DNA from: Candidatus Flexifilum breve
GTDB lineage: Bacteria; Chloroflexota; Anaerolineae; Aggregatilineales; Phototrophicaceae
Assembly (NCBI GenBank): GCA_016717205.1
Contig: JADKGC010000013.1
Location: forward strand, 134,314-198,313
Direction: 5' to 3'
DNA: 64,000 nt
Part shown: positions 49,733 through 58,533 of the stretch, piece by piece
How the letters are laid out: every line of letters starts with the position of its first letter
How positions within the stretch are numbered: position 1 is the stretch's first letter
Notes under the pieces: model-generated
Told to the model about the DNA's origin: nothing
The model's input: only the letters and a program-made list of their open reading frames with translations
Databases searched by the model: none
Translations under genes and position numbers: made by a program

Positions 49733-50521
49733 ATGACGAATTTGCTGGTGGTTGACGACGAGAGCGCGACGCGACGTTTAGTTGCCTATACGCTAAAATC
49801 GCTGCGCATTGAAGTGACGGGGGCCGAAACTGGCGCCGAAGCCATGAAGCTCGCCGCCGAAGGCGAATTCAAGATGATCTTGCTTGACATCAACCTGCCC
49901 ATGACGGACGGTTTCACCCTGTTGACCATGCTCCGCGGCCTGCCCAACTTGAATGGTGTGCCGATCATCATGTTCACGGCGCGCAGCAACCCGAAAGACG
50001 AAATGCGCGCGAGTGAACTTGGCGCGAATGGTTTCCTGTACAAGCCGTTCACCACCGCCGAACTGCGCACGCTGGTGACGAATTATCTCTCCAAAGCGAC
50101 CACGCAGGAGACGATGCCCATTCGTCCGGAGACTGCATTTGAGCCGCGCTTGGGCACACCACTCGGCACAGCCGCCGCCGTGCTCACGCCGCCCACAGTA
50201 GAAATTCCTCCGGCTTCTTCTGATCAGCCCACCGTTGAGATGGCGCCGATTGCTGCGCCCGTGGCCTCCAGCTTGCCCGCCGTGGAAGTTGTGCCGATCA
50301 CTGTACCCGCGAAACCTGATCCGCTGCCTGCGCCTGAGTTGATCGCGCCACCTGCACTGCTGGCCCCTGAGCCGGCGGTAGTTAGCGCGCCGATTGTTAC
50401 AGAGCCACCGCCGACTGCGCCTTTGTCGGAAGCGCCGCCCGCCGCGGAGCCGCCGCTGACTGCGCCTTTGACGCCCGAGCCACCCAAGGCCGAGTTACCG
50501 TCGGAGACCGCCACCCCTTAG
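49733..50521 (+). CDS. Response regulator with long Pro/Ala-rich tail
   Basis: 262 residues. The receiver domain (1-120) has VVDDES, the phospho-acceptor Asp in LLDINLPM, MFTARS and YKPFT. Residues 125-262 are a low-complexity tail rich in Pro, Ala, Glu, Val and Thr with repeated PPA/EPP runs and no DNA-binding domain. The tail may tether the receiver or be disordered. It follows the RsbW-like gene by 7 bases. Its 3' end overlaps the convergent histidine kinase gene by 4 bases. Confidence 0.88.
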   Translation: MTNLLVVDDESATRRLVAYTLKSLRIEVTGAETGAEAMKLAAEGEFKMILLDINLPMTDGFTLLTMLRGLPNLNGVPIIMFTARSNPKDEMRASELGANGFLYKPFTTAELRTLVTNYLSKATTQETMPIRPETAFEPRLGTPLGTAAAVLTPPTVEIPPASSDQPTVEMAPIAAPVASSLPAVEVVPITVPAKPDPLPAPELIAPPALLAPEPAVVSAPIVTEPPPTAPLSEAPPAAEPPLTAPLTPEPPKAELPSETATP

Positions 50522-52161
50522 GCGAGCGGAAATGTCGCCGCAAAGCTGAACGTGCTGCCCGCGCCTTCGGCACTCTGCACGTCAATCTCGCCTTCCATGA
50601 GATCAACCAACTGTTTGTAAATGGCGAGCCCCACCCCGGCGCCCTCATGGCGGCGCGTCAAGGAGTTGTCCGCCTGCATGAAGCTCTCGAAGATGAGCTG
50701 CTGTTTGTCCGGCGGGATGCCGATGCCGGTGTCGCTGACCTGAAAACGCAGGCGCGATTCGCCGTAGCGGCTTGGCATGGGCCACACGGCGATGCGAACG
50801 CTTCCCGCTTCAGTGAATTTCACCGCATTGTTCGTCAAAATGCTGATCACTTGGCGCAACCGCGCCGGGTCGCTGACGATGCGCTGTGGTACCTGCTCAT
50901 CCACGCTGATCGCGAAGTCGAGTCCCTTGCGGTGGGCAGCGTCCGCCCACATCGTTTCGATCTCCGCCAGTACACCGCGCACATCTACCGGGATCGCCTG
51001 CAGTGAAACTGTCCCGCGTTCCAGTTCCGAGAAATCGAGCACTTCGACCAGCATATTCATCAGGCGATGCGCGTTCTCCTGCGCCATCGTGAGCAGATCG
51101 CGCTGCTCGTCCGAGAGGGGCGTTTCTTCGATGAGCTCCATCATGCCGAGCATGATCGTCATCGGCGTGCGCACCTCATGGCTCATTTTGGCGACGAATT
51201 CGCTCTTGTGCTGCGCCGAGCGGATCGCTGTATCGCGCGCGGTGATCAGGTCGCGTTCGGCGCGCTGGCGTTCGATCAGGCGCGCGTAGCCGTCTGCCGC
51301 CGTGCGCAGGGCGGCCGTCTCTTCCGGCAGCCAATCGCGCTGGTAGTGGGTTTCTTCCAGTCCAAGAAAACCCTCCAGTCGTTCGTTGACGCGGAACGGC
51401 AGCAGCAGCAGGCTATGCAGCGATTGCCCGTTCAGCACCGATTGCATGTCAGACGGGAGTTGGCTGATGTCTTTGGCGGCCACGATGCCATCGCGCGTCA
51501 GGAGCTGTACCAGTGAGGGCATATGTTCGTCAAACGCAAAGTTTTGAGTTTCGGCGCGTTTGGCGCTAATCCCCGCCGCGCACCACTCGTGGGTCATGTC
51601 CAGCCGCCGCTCGTTTTCGCGGAAGTGGCACACATATACGCTCGATACGCGGAGCATCTCGCCGATTTTGGCCAACACTAAATCGACTGCCGCGGCTGGA
51701 TCCGTGCGCTCAAAGAAGATGGCGCCGATCTCCCGGTGCAAGCCTTCCAGCGCCAGCAAGCGATCATCACGCATTTTGGCGAGCACCGCCTGCGTTACAT
51801 CGCTGACGACGAAGGTGTAGCCGATCAGCGTGTACTGCGGGCTGAACATAGGCGCGATCCGCCCTTTGTAGTAATGTACGCCGTCGTCGGCAGTGAGCGT
51901 GTATTCGATCGGATAGGGGCTCAGCGTGCGGTTGACCTCGGCGATGACGCCGGGAATCACCGCCGAGACTTCTGGCGGCAGCACGTCCTGATAGGCGGCG
52001 CCCACATATGCACTCGTCACTGCGGGCGTATCATAGATCGACCACTGCACTGGTTGGTAAAAAAGTATTTTTCCATCAAGGTCAAGCGAAAAAACAAAAT
52101 CGTCGAGTGATGAAATAAGCGAACGGAGCTGTTCTTCGCTTTGGCTAAGTTCATTTGTCAT
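50518..52161 (-). CDS. Sensor histidine kinase with PAS and GAF domains
   Basis: 547 residues, cytoplasmic (no membrane segment). A PAS domain (about 8-125) and a GAF domain (about 135-300) precede HisKA with H328 in MSHEVRTPM and a HATPase with NNAVKFTEAG, SDTGIGIPPDKQ and GAGVGLAIYKQL. No C-terminal receiver is attached. It should autophosphorylate and pass phosphate to a receiver, plausibly the convergent response regulator, judging by adjacency. Confidence 0.92.
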   Translation of the reverse strand: MTNELSQSEEQLRSLISSLDDFVFSLDLDGKILFYQPVQWSIYDTPAVTSAYVGAAYQDVLPPEVSAVIPGVIAEVNRTLSPYPIEYTLTADDGVHYYKGRIAPMFSPQYTLIGYTFVVSDVTQAVLAKMRDDRLLALEGLHREIGAIFFERTDPAAAVDLVLAKIGEMLRVSSVYVCHFRENERRLDMTHEWCAAGISAKRAETQNFAFDEHMPSLVQLLTRDGIVAAKDISQLPSDMQSVLNGQSLHSLLLLPFRVNERLEGFLGLEETHYQRDWLPEETAALRTAADGYARLIERQRAERDLITARDTAIRSAQHKSEFVAKMSHEVRTPMTIMLGMMELIEETPLSDEQRDLLTMAQENAHRLMNMLVEVLDFSELERGTVSLQAIPVDVRGVLAEIETMWADAAHRKGLDFAISVDEQVPQRIVSDPARLRQVISILTNNAVKFTEAGSVRIAVWPMPSRYGESRLRFQVSDTGIGIPPDKQQLIFESFMQADNSLTRRHEGAGVGLAIYKQLVDLMEGEIDVQSAEGAGSTFSFAATFPLA

Positions 52162-52316
52162 AGGTTGGCTGCACGCGCGTAAGTCTCAACGGTCAAAGTT
52201 GCCTTATTCTATCGTGTTTCAAGGGTGCGCGCTTCGATTGCAGGAGGACAGAGGTCAGGTTGTGTTCTCCGGGTGACCGCGATTCACATCCGTGGGGACA
52301 GGTTTCATACGACATT

Positions 52317-52366
52317 CGCTCCCGCCCTGCCCGTCCTCGAATTCAGGAACGGGCTGGGCGGGAGCG
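52317..52366. repeat. 18-bp inverted repeat after the Pat-like gene
   Basis: Positions 52317-52334 pair with 52349-52366 with a single mismatch around a 14-base loop. It lies just past the 3' end of the acyl-CoA-synthetase/GNAT gene and about 150 bases before the histidine-kinase start. No T-run follows on either strand. It may still act as a terminator or mRNA stabiliser. Confidence 0.6.
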
Positions 52367-52393
52367 AGCGACGGTTAGCTTATCTCACGCTGA

Positions 52394-55135
52394 CTACAGG
52401 TTCAGGCTGGCGAGCAGGATGCCTTCGCGATCTGTCGGTTGGAGCGTGAAGCCTAGGCGTTCGACTAGGCGGATCATTTCTCGGTTCTCGTTGTACACGA
52501 ATCCGAAGATGCGTGACAGCTTTTCATCCTGGGCGACCTTGATGAGCCGCGTCATGATCGCCTTGCCGAGCCCCTGATGCTGGTAGCGATCGCTCACCAG
52601 AATGGCGAATTCGCCCTCATTCGTCCAGCGGATTTTGCTCACGCGACCGATGCCCATAATCTCCTGCTGGCTGTTGTACTGATTCCGCGTGCAGGCCACC
52701 AGCGCGATCTCACGGTCGAAGTCAATGTAGGACAAGCGCGACAGGCGGTTGTGCGCGATGCGTTCGTTGAGGTTCATCGCTTGTAGATAGCGCATGAAGA
52801 CCGTGCGCTCCGACAACCCTTCGTGGAACTTGGCAACCAGCGGTTCGTCTTCCGGGCGGATTGGACGGAAGGTGACATCCAGCCCCTGCTTCGACACCCA
52901 TGCCTCGGTGTACTGCGTCGGGTACGGACGGATCGCCGGGCGGGGCAGCTTGTCCTCGGTGACGTCTGCGCCGTGCAGCACGACACGCGCATCCAGCGCC
53001 AGCAGGCGTTCGGACGAGGCCAGCAGCGGGTTAATGTCGATTTCCTTGATCCACGGCTGTTCGACGACGAGCTGGCTGAAGCGCACGAGCAGTTGTTCGA
53101 GACCCGCGAGATCGACCGGGTCGCGCCCACGCACGCCCTTCAGCGCCTTATAGATCAGCGTCTCTTCCATCATGCGGCGGGCGAGCACCGTGTTGAGCGG
53201 CGGCAGGCTGAGCGCGCTGTCCTTGTAGACTTCGACCAGCGTTCCGCCGGAACCGAACAGGAGCACGGGGCCGAACTGCGGGTCGATGCTGCTGCCGATG
53301 ATCAGTTCGTAGCCGTCCAGCTTCGCCATCGGCTGCACGGTCACACCCTGGAAGTGTTCCGCGCCGGCTTTGTCGACCACGGCGCTCTGGATGCGGCGGA
53401 AGGCCGCGCGCACCGCGTCTTCGTCGCGCAGATTCAACTGCACGCCGCCGATGTCGGTCTTGTGCGTGATCGTCTCCGAGTTCAGCTTGACCACTACCGG
53501 GTAGCCGATCTCCGCAGCGCGCGCGACCGCTTCATCTTCCGTCGGCGCAAGGATCGTATTGACGGTCGGGATGTAGTAAGCGGCCAGCACCTGCTTCGAT
53601 TCGTACTCGGTGAGGATGGTGCGCCCCGTTGAGCGCGCATGCTCGACGATGCTGGCGACCAACTGGCGATTCGGCGTCTCTTCGACGGAGTCGGTCGGCA
53701 GGCTGGGCGTCTCGTAGATGCTGTTCAGGTTGGTGTTGTACTGCCACATGTAGTTGAACATGCGGACGGCCGTATCCGGGAACTGGAACGACGGCAGATT
53801 CGCCTGATTCAGGATCTTGTCGCCGCGATCCACGTCGACGCCGCCCATCCACGCGGAGAGCACCGGCTTGCCTTCGATCTGGGCGTATTCGGTCAGGCGT
53901 TCGGCGGTTGCGGTCGGGTCGGTCATCGCTTGCGGCGTGAGGATCACCAGCAGACCGTCGCTGCTCGGGTCTTCGGCGAGGATGCTCAGCGTCTTCGCAT
54001 AGAGTTCGGGATCAGCATCGCCGAGGATGTCGACCGGGTTGTTGTGGCTCCACGGCGCGGGCAAAATCGCGTTCAGCTTATCCATCGTTTCCGGCGAAAT
54101 ATCCGCCAGCTCACCGCCGCCCATGATCAACGCGTCGGTGGCGAGCACACCGGGACCACCCGCGTTGGTGATGATGGTCAGGCGGTTGCCCCGCGGACGG
54201 GGCTGCTTGGCGAGAACTTCCGACATGTAGAACACGTCGGAGATGCGATCCACGCGCAGGATACCGCTGCGGCGGAAGGCCGCATCGAGGACATCATCGC
54301 TGCCCGTGAGTGAGCCGGTGTGCGACGCGGCGGCGTGCGCAGCAGCTTCAGTGCGCCCGGCCTTAATGATGATGATCGGCTTCTTGAGCGCGACTTCCCG
54401 AGCCGCGGACAGGAACGACCGTGCATCCCCCACCGATTCCATGTACATGACGATGCTCTTGGTATTCGGGTCGTTGCCGAGGTAGTCGATCAGGTCGCCC
54501 CAGCCCACATCGAGCATCGAGCCAAGCGAGACGAACGCGCTGAAGCCGACATTTTCCTTGAAGCTCCAGTCGAGCACGGCGGTACACAGCGCGCCGGACT
54601 GGCTGATGAACGCTACATTGCCGGGACGCGCCATCGCGGCGGCGAACGTCGCGTTGATCTTGGTGATCGGGCTCATCACGCCGAGGCAGTTCGGCCCGAC
54701 GATCCGCATATTGTGCTCGCGCGCAATCGCGAGGATTTCCGTTTCCAGCGCCGCGCCTTCCGCGCCGATCTCTTTGAAGCCCGCCGAGATGATGATGACG
54801 CCTTTGACGCCGTTCGCCGCGCATTCGCGCATCACATTGGGGACGCTGCGGGCGGGCGTCACGATGACAGCCAGATCAACTTGTTCGGGCAAGGCCGCGA
54901 GGTTCGGGTAGGCGCGGATGCCGAGAATGCTGTTCCGGGTGGGGTTGACAGGATAGATTGTGCCGCCAAACGGACTGCTGATGAGGTTCCACAGAATGGT
55001 GCGGCCAACGCTGCCGGCACGCTCGGTTGCGCCGATCACGGCGACATTCTTGGGAGCGAAGATCGCGTTTAGGCCTTGGGCCGCGCTGGGAAGGGTTTGG
55101 GTGTTGGGTGGGACTTGCTGCACGGGGTACTCCAT
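52394..55135 (-). CDS. Acyl-CoA synthetase (ADP-forming)-like / GNAT acetyltransferase fusion (Pat-like)
   Basis: 913 residues. An N-terminal CoA-binding domain (about 25-155, VAVIGATERAGSVG, GPNCLGVMSP), a succinyl-CoA-ligase-like domain (SLGSMLDVGWGDLIDY, SHTGSLTGSD with the His position of active ligases), and an ATP-grasp domain (about 500-720, VVKLNSETITHKTDIGGV) precede a C-terminal GNAT domain (about 745-910, VSDRYQHQGLGKAIM). This layout is that of protein lysine acetyltransferases such as Pat/PatZ, which inactivate acetyl-CoA synthetase. An acs gene lies 5.7 kb away. ADP-forming acetate:CoA ligase activity is an alternative. Confidence 0.88.
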   Translation of the reverse strand: MEYPVQQVPPNTQTLPSAAQGLNAIFAPKNVAVIGATERAGSVGRTILWNLISSPFGGTIYPVNPTRNSILGIRAYPNLAALPEQVDLAVIVTPARSVPNVMRECAANGVKGVIIISAGFKEIGAEGAALETEILAIAREHNMRIVGPNCLGVMSPITKINATFAAAMARPGNVAFISQSGALCTAVLDWSFKENVGFSAFVSLGSMLDVGWGDLIDYLGNDPNTKSIVMYMESVGDARSFLSAAREVALKKPIIIIKAGRTEAAAHAAASHTGSLTGSDDVLDAAFRRSGILRVDRISDVFYMSEVLAKQPRPRGNRLTIITNAGGPGVLATDALIMGGGELADISPETMDKLNAILPAPWSHNNPVDILGDADPELYAKTLSILAEDPSSDGLLVILTPQAMTDPTATAERLTEYAQIEGKPVLSAWMGGVDVDRGDKILNQANLPSFQFPDTAVRMFNYMWQYNTNLNSIYETPSLPTDSVEETPNRQLVASIVEHARSTGRTILTEYESKQVLAAYYIPTVNTILAPTEDEAVARAAEIGYPVVVKLNSETITHKTDIGGVQLNLRDEDAVRAAFRRIQSAVVDKAGAEHFQGVTVQPMAKLDGYELIIGSSIDPQFGPVLLFGSGGTLVEVYKDSALSLPPLNTVLARRMMEETLIYKALKGVRGRDPVDLAGLEQLLVRFSQLVVEQPWIKEIDINPLLASSERLLALDARVVLHGADVTEDKLPRPAIRPYPTQYTEAWVSKQGLDVTFRPIRPEDEPLVAKFHEGLSERTVFMRYLQAMNLNERIAHNRLSRLSYIDFDREIALVACTRNQYNSQQEIMGIGRVSKIRWTNEGEFAILVSDRYQHQGLGKAIMTRLIKVAQDEKLSRIFGFVYNENREMIRLVERLGFTLQPTDREGILLASLNL

Positions 55136-55258
55136 TCACTACAGAATGATCAAGATTCTGCCACAGAAGTAAGGCAGTCACAATGTGACGTCTTACACAA
55201 GCGCAGCCTGATGGTCTGCGAACCGGGGCCGGGAGTTCAGAGCGAATATCTTTGTTAA

Positions 55259-55288
55259 TTTACCGGGACTCGCGGACTGCGCTATGAT
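55259..55288 (+). promoter_or_regulatory. Promoter of the gnd-zwf-pgl operon
   Basis: TTTACC (55259-55264), 18 bases, TATGAT (55283-55288), followed by AAGGAGA at 55309-55315 and the ATG at 55324. Spacing and boxes fit a sigma-70-type promoter. Confidence 0.55.
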
Positions 55289-55323
55289 AATCATACCCTC
55301 ACTATTTAAGGAGAGACGCTGAG

Positions 55324-56241
55324 ATGCAGCTAGGCTTGATCGGTTTAGGACGCATGGGCGGCAATATGAATGTGCGGCTGCTGGGCGGCGGGCACGAAAT
55401 GGTCGTCTACAATCTCACCCCGGAGCCGATTGAGGCTGCGGCGGCGGCTGGGGCGACACCTTCGTACTCAGTCGCTGACCTTGTCAGCAAACTGACCGCT
55501 CCCCGGGCGATCTGGATCATGATCCCGTCGGGTGAGCCCACCGAAAAAACCGTCACCGAACTCATGGAACTGCTGCAGCCGGGCGACACCATCATTGACG
55601 GCGGGAACAGCAACTACAAGGATACGCTGCGCCGCGCGAAGATGGTGCAGGCCAACGGCATGCATTACGTCGATGTGGGGACGAGCGGCGGCATCTGGGG
55701 CTTACAGGAAGGCTACAGCCTGATGGTTGGCGGGCAGACCGAGGCCGTCGAACGCTTGCGCCCGATCTTCGAAACGCTCGCGCCTGCGCCGGATCGCGGG
55801 TGGGGTCACGTTGGCCCGAACGGCGCGGGACACTTCGTCAAGATGGTGCATAATGGCATCGAATACGGCATGATGCAGGCGTACGCCGAAGGTTTTGAGA
55901 TCATGGACGCCAAGACCGATCTCAATCTCGATGTGGCGCAAATCGCGGAAATCTGGCGTACCGGCAGTGTGGTGCGTTCGTGGCTGCTCGACCTGACCGC
56001 CGCCGCGCTCCGTGAGAATCCGACCCTCGACGGCATCGCGCCGTATGTCGCGGACAGCGGCGAAGGTCGTTGGACGGTCTTCGAAGGCATCGACCTCGAC
56101 GTGCCCGCGCCCGTGATCACGCTCTCGCTGATGATGCGCTTTGTCAGTCGCCAAGAGGACAGCTTCGCGGCGAAAATGCTGGCCGCTATGCGCAACCAGT
56201 TCGGCGGGCACGCGATCAAGCACGACGGTAAGACGAAATGA
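55324..56241 (+). CDS. gnd: 6-phosphogluconate dehydrogenase, decarboxylating (short form)
   Basis: 305 residues, the short bacterial form (about 300 rather than 470). N-terminal GLIGLGRMGGNM binds the dinucleotide. The loop after the second strand reads YNLTPEP; the Arg of NADP-type enzymes (NRT) is missing, suggesting NAD+ preference. Catalytic motifs IIDGGNSNYKDT, DVGTSGGIWGL and KMVHNGIEYGMM, with the active Lys and Asn, are intact. It makes ribulose 5-phosphate. It overlaps zwf by 4 bases (ATGA). Confidence 0.93.
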   Translation: MQLGLIGLGRMGGNMNVRLLGGGHEMVVYNLTPEPIEAAAAAGATPSYSVADLVSKLTAPRAIWIMIPSGEPTEKTVTELMELLQPGDTIIDGGNSNYKDTLRRAKMVQANGMHYVDVGTSGGIWGLQEGYSLMVGGQTEAVERLRPIFETLAPAPDRGWGHVGPNGAGHFVKMVHNGIEYGMMQAYAEGFEIMDAKTDLNLDVAQIAEIWRTGSVVRSWLLDLTAAALRENPTLDGIAPYVADSGEGRWTVFEGIDLDVPAPVITLSLMMRFVSRQEDSFAAKMLAAMRNQFGGHAIKHDGKTK

Positions 56242-57692
56242 CGACGAACGGAACGCAGACCAATACGATTGTCATTTTCGGCGCATCTGGCGACCTCACG
56301 CATCGCAAGCTCATCCCGGCGCTGTATCGCCTGCAGGTGCAGGGGCGGCTGCCGGGTAATTTTCACGTCGTTGGGTTTGCGCGCCGCCCGTACACCCACG
56401 AGGAATTCCGCGCGCTGTTCGACGATGCGGTGAACCAGACGCCGGACTATACCCCCGAGACCTGGGCGGATTTCATCAGCCGCCTGTGGTACTGCCGCGG
56501 TGATCTGGGCGTGCGCGCGGATTACGACGCGCTGCAGGGGTTCTTGTACGATTTCGAAGTGGGGCAGTCAAACCGCCTGTTCTATCTGGCGACTTCACCA
56601 GATTACTACGACGAGGTACTCAAGAACCTGTCGGACTCCGGTTTGGCGAGTGAGGAAGACGGCTGGCGGCGCGTGATCGTCGAGAAGCCGTTTGGCTTTG
56701 ACCGCGGTTCGGCGGCGGCGCTCAACCACACCATTCATTCGGCCTTTGACGAACATCAGGTTTATCGCATCGATCACTACCTCGGCAAAGAGACGGTGCA
56801 GAACATCCTGTATTTCCGTTTTGCCAATGCCATCTTCGAACCGCTGTGGAATCGCAATTACATCGATCACGTGCAGATCACCGTGGCGGAAGATGTCGAT
56901 GTCGGGCACCGCGCCGGCTACTACGACAACGCGGGTGTCATGCGCGACATGTTCCAGAATCACTTGCTGCAGCTCCTCTCACTGGTGGCGATGGAACCGC
57001 CCAATTCGTTCTCGGCTGAAGTGCTGCGCAACGAAAAGGTCAAGGTGTTGAGCGCGCTGCGCCCCATGTCCATCAGCGACACAGTGCGCGGACAGTACGC
57101 GGGCTATGCAGCGACACAGGGGGTCGCGCCAAATTCGCAGACGGCGACCTTCGCCGCGCTCAAACTGTACATCGATAACTGGCGCTGGCAGGATGTGCCG
57201 TTTTATCTCCGGTCGGGCAAGGCACTCAAGCGCAAGACGAGCGAAATTGTCATCCAGTTCCGCCGTCCACCCCACCTGTTCATGAATATGACGCGCGGTA
57301 AAACGCTTGATCCCAATTTGCTCTCGCTGTGCATTCAGCCCGACGAGGGCATTCATCTGCGCTTTGAGACCAAGATGCCCGGTGCGGCGGACATTCACCC
57401 GATGGACATGGACTTTCACTACAGCGAGGGCTATGCGGGGCAGCCGCTGCCCGAAGCCTACGAACGCCTGCTGCTAGACGCCATTCAAGGAGACGCGGCG
57501 TTGTTCACGCGTGAGGATGAGATTGACCTGTCGTGGAAGCTGGTCGATTACATCTTGCATGGCTGGGAGTCGCCGTCAGCGCCGCCCTTGTGCATCTACG
57601 AACCTGGTTCGTGGGGGCCGGAGGAAGCTGACGTATTACTGTTTCAGGAGGGACGCGGATGGCGTCTCGGCTGCGGAGGGCATGACGAATGA
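56238..57692 (+). CDS. zwf: Glucose-6-phosphate 1-dehydrogenase
   Basis: 484 residues, normal length. FGASGDLTHRKLIPAL is the N-terminal coenzyme loop. IVEKPFG and RIDHYLGKETVQN are the catalytic and substrate-binding motifs with the active His and Lys. Later FYLRSGKALKRK and HYSEGYAG also match. It oxidises glucose 6-phosphate to the lactone. Start and stop overlap both neighbours by 4 bases, giving a tightly coupled oxidative pentose-phosphate operon. Confidence 0.96.
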   Translation: MTTNGTQTNTIVIFGASGDLTHRKLIPALYRLQVQGRLPGNFHVVGFARRPYTHEEFRALFDDAVNQTPDYTPETWADFISRLWYCRGDLGVRADYDALQGFLYDFEVGQSNRLFYLATSPDYYDEVLKNLSDSGLASEEDGWRRVIVEKPFGFDRGSAAALNHTIHSAFDEHQVYRIDHYLGKETVQNILYFRFANAIFEPLWNRNYIDHVQITVAEDVDVGHRAGYYDNAGVMRDMFQNHLLQLLSLVAMEPPNSFSAEVLRNEKVKVLSALRPMSISDTVRGQYAGYAATQGVAPNSQTATFAALKLYIDNWRWQDVPFYLRSGKALKRKTSEIVIQFRRPPHLFMNMTRGKTLDPNLLSLCIQPDEGIHLRFETKMPGAADIHPMDMDFHYSEGYAGQPLPEAYERLLLDAIQGDAALFTREDEIDLSWKLVDYILHGWESPSAPPLCIYEPGSWGPEEADVLLFQEGRGWRLGCGGHDE

Positions 57693-58438
57693 GCTATCGA
57701 GTGTACCCGACCCGGGGAGCAGCGGCGCGCGCGCTGGCGACCGAATTTGTGCGGATTGCCGACAAAGCGACGTCCTCGCGCGACCGCTTTACGGCGGTGT
57801 TGAGCGGTGGCAACACACCGCGCGACGCTTATCGCCTCATCGCGACGGACGAGTTTTCGCGCCAGATCAAATGGTCGCAGACGTATATCTTCTGGAGCGA
57901 CGAACGCGCCGTCCCGCTTGACCATGCCGACAATAATGCGCGCATGGCGAAAGATACGCTGCTCAATCATGTGCCGCTGCCGCTGCCGCAGTTGTTCCGC
58001 ATCCAAAGTCAGCATCCGCCGCAGCAGGCCGCTGATGATTATCAGGCGACCATGCAGAAATTCTTCACCGGGCGGCTCGGGATGAAGATCCCCAAATTTG
58101 ACCTGATGGTGCTTGGCATTGGCGCGGATGGCCACATCGCGTCGCTGTTCCCCGGCACGCTGGCGCTGGCGGAAAAAGACCGTTGGGTGGTCGCCAATGA
58201 AGTCCCGCAGCTTGACACATGGCGCGTGACGCTCACCTACCCGGTGATCAACGCGGCGACGAACATCATCTTTCTGGTACTCGGCGAAGAGAAAGCGGCC
58301 ATCGTCAAGCGGGCGCTCACCCCGCCCGCCGATCCTTCTGACGCGATCCCCGCGCATCTCGTCCGCGCAGCGAACGTCCACTGGATTCTGGACAAACCCG
58401 CCGCCTCGCTGCTGGAAGGTCAAAGCCAAACGAATTAA
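57689..58438 (+). CDS. pgl: 6-phosphogluconolactonase
   Basis: 249 residues of the DevB/SOL family: VLSGGNTPRDAYRLI, WSDERAVPLDHADNNARMA, DLMVLGIGADGHIASLFPG and VTLTYPVINAA. It hydrolyses 6-phosphogluconolactone, completing the three-step oxidative pathway with the two genes upstream. Last gene of the operon; ATGA overlap with zwf. Confidence 0.94.
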   Translation: MSYRVYPTRGAAARALATEFVRIADKATSSRDRFTAVLSGGNTPRDAYRLIATDEFSRQIKWSQTYIFWSDERAVPLDHADNNARMAKDTLLNHVPLPLPQLFRIQSQHPPQQAADDYQATMQKFFTGRLGMKIPKFDLMVLGIGADGHIASLFPGTLALAEKDRWVVANEVPQLDTWRVTLTYPVINAATNIIFLVLGEEKAAIVKRALTPPADPSDAIPAHLVRAANVHWILDKPAASLLEGQSQTN

Positions 58439-58469
58439 CCACGGTGAACACAGAGGGCACAGAGAAATC

Positions 58470-58502
58470 GATCAAAACAGGACGAGGTGATCCCTCGTCC
58501 TG
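58470..58502 (-). terminator. Terminator of pfkA
   Basis: A perfect 10-bp stem (58478-58487 with 58493-58502), five-base loop, followed on the minus strand by TTTTGAT. It lies about 30 bases after the pfkA stop. An ACACAGAGGGCACAGAG motif just beyond is a common intergenic sequence in environmental genomes. Confidence 0.7.
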
Positions 58503-58533
58503 ACTGATTACTGACGACTATGAACTGATAACT

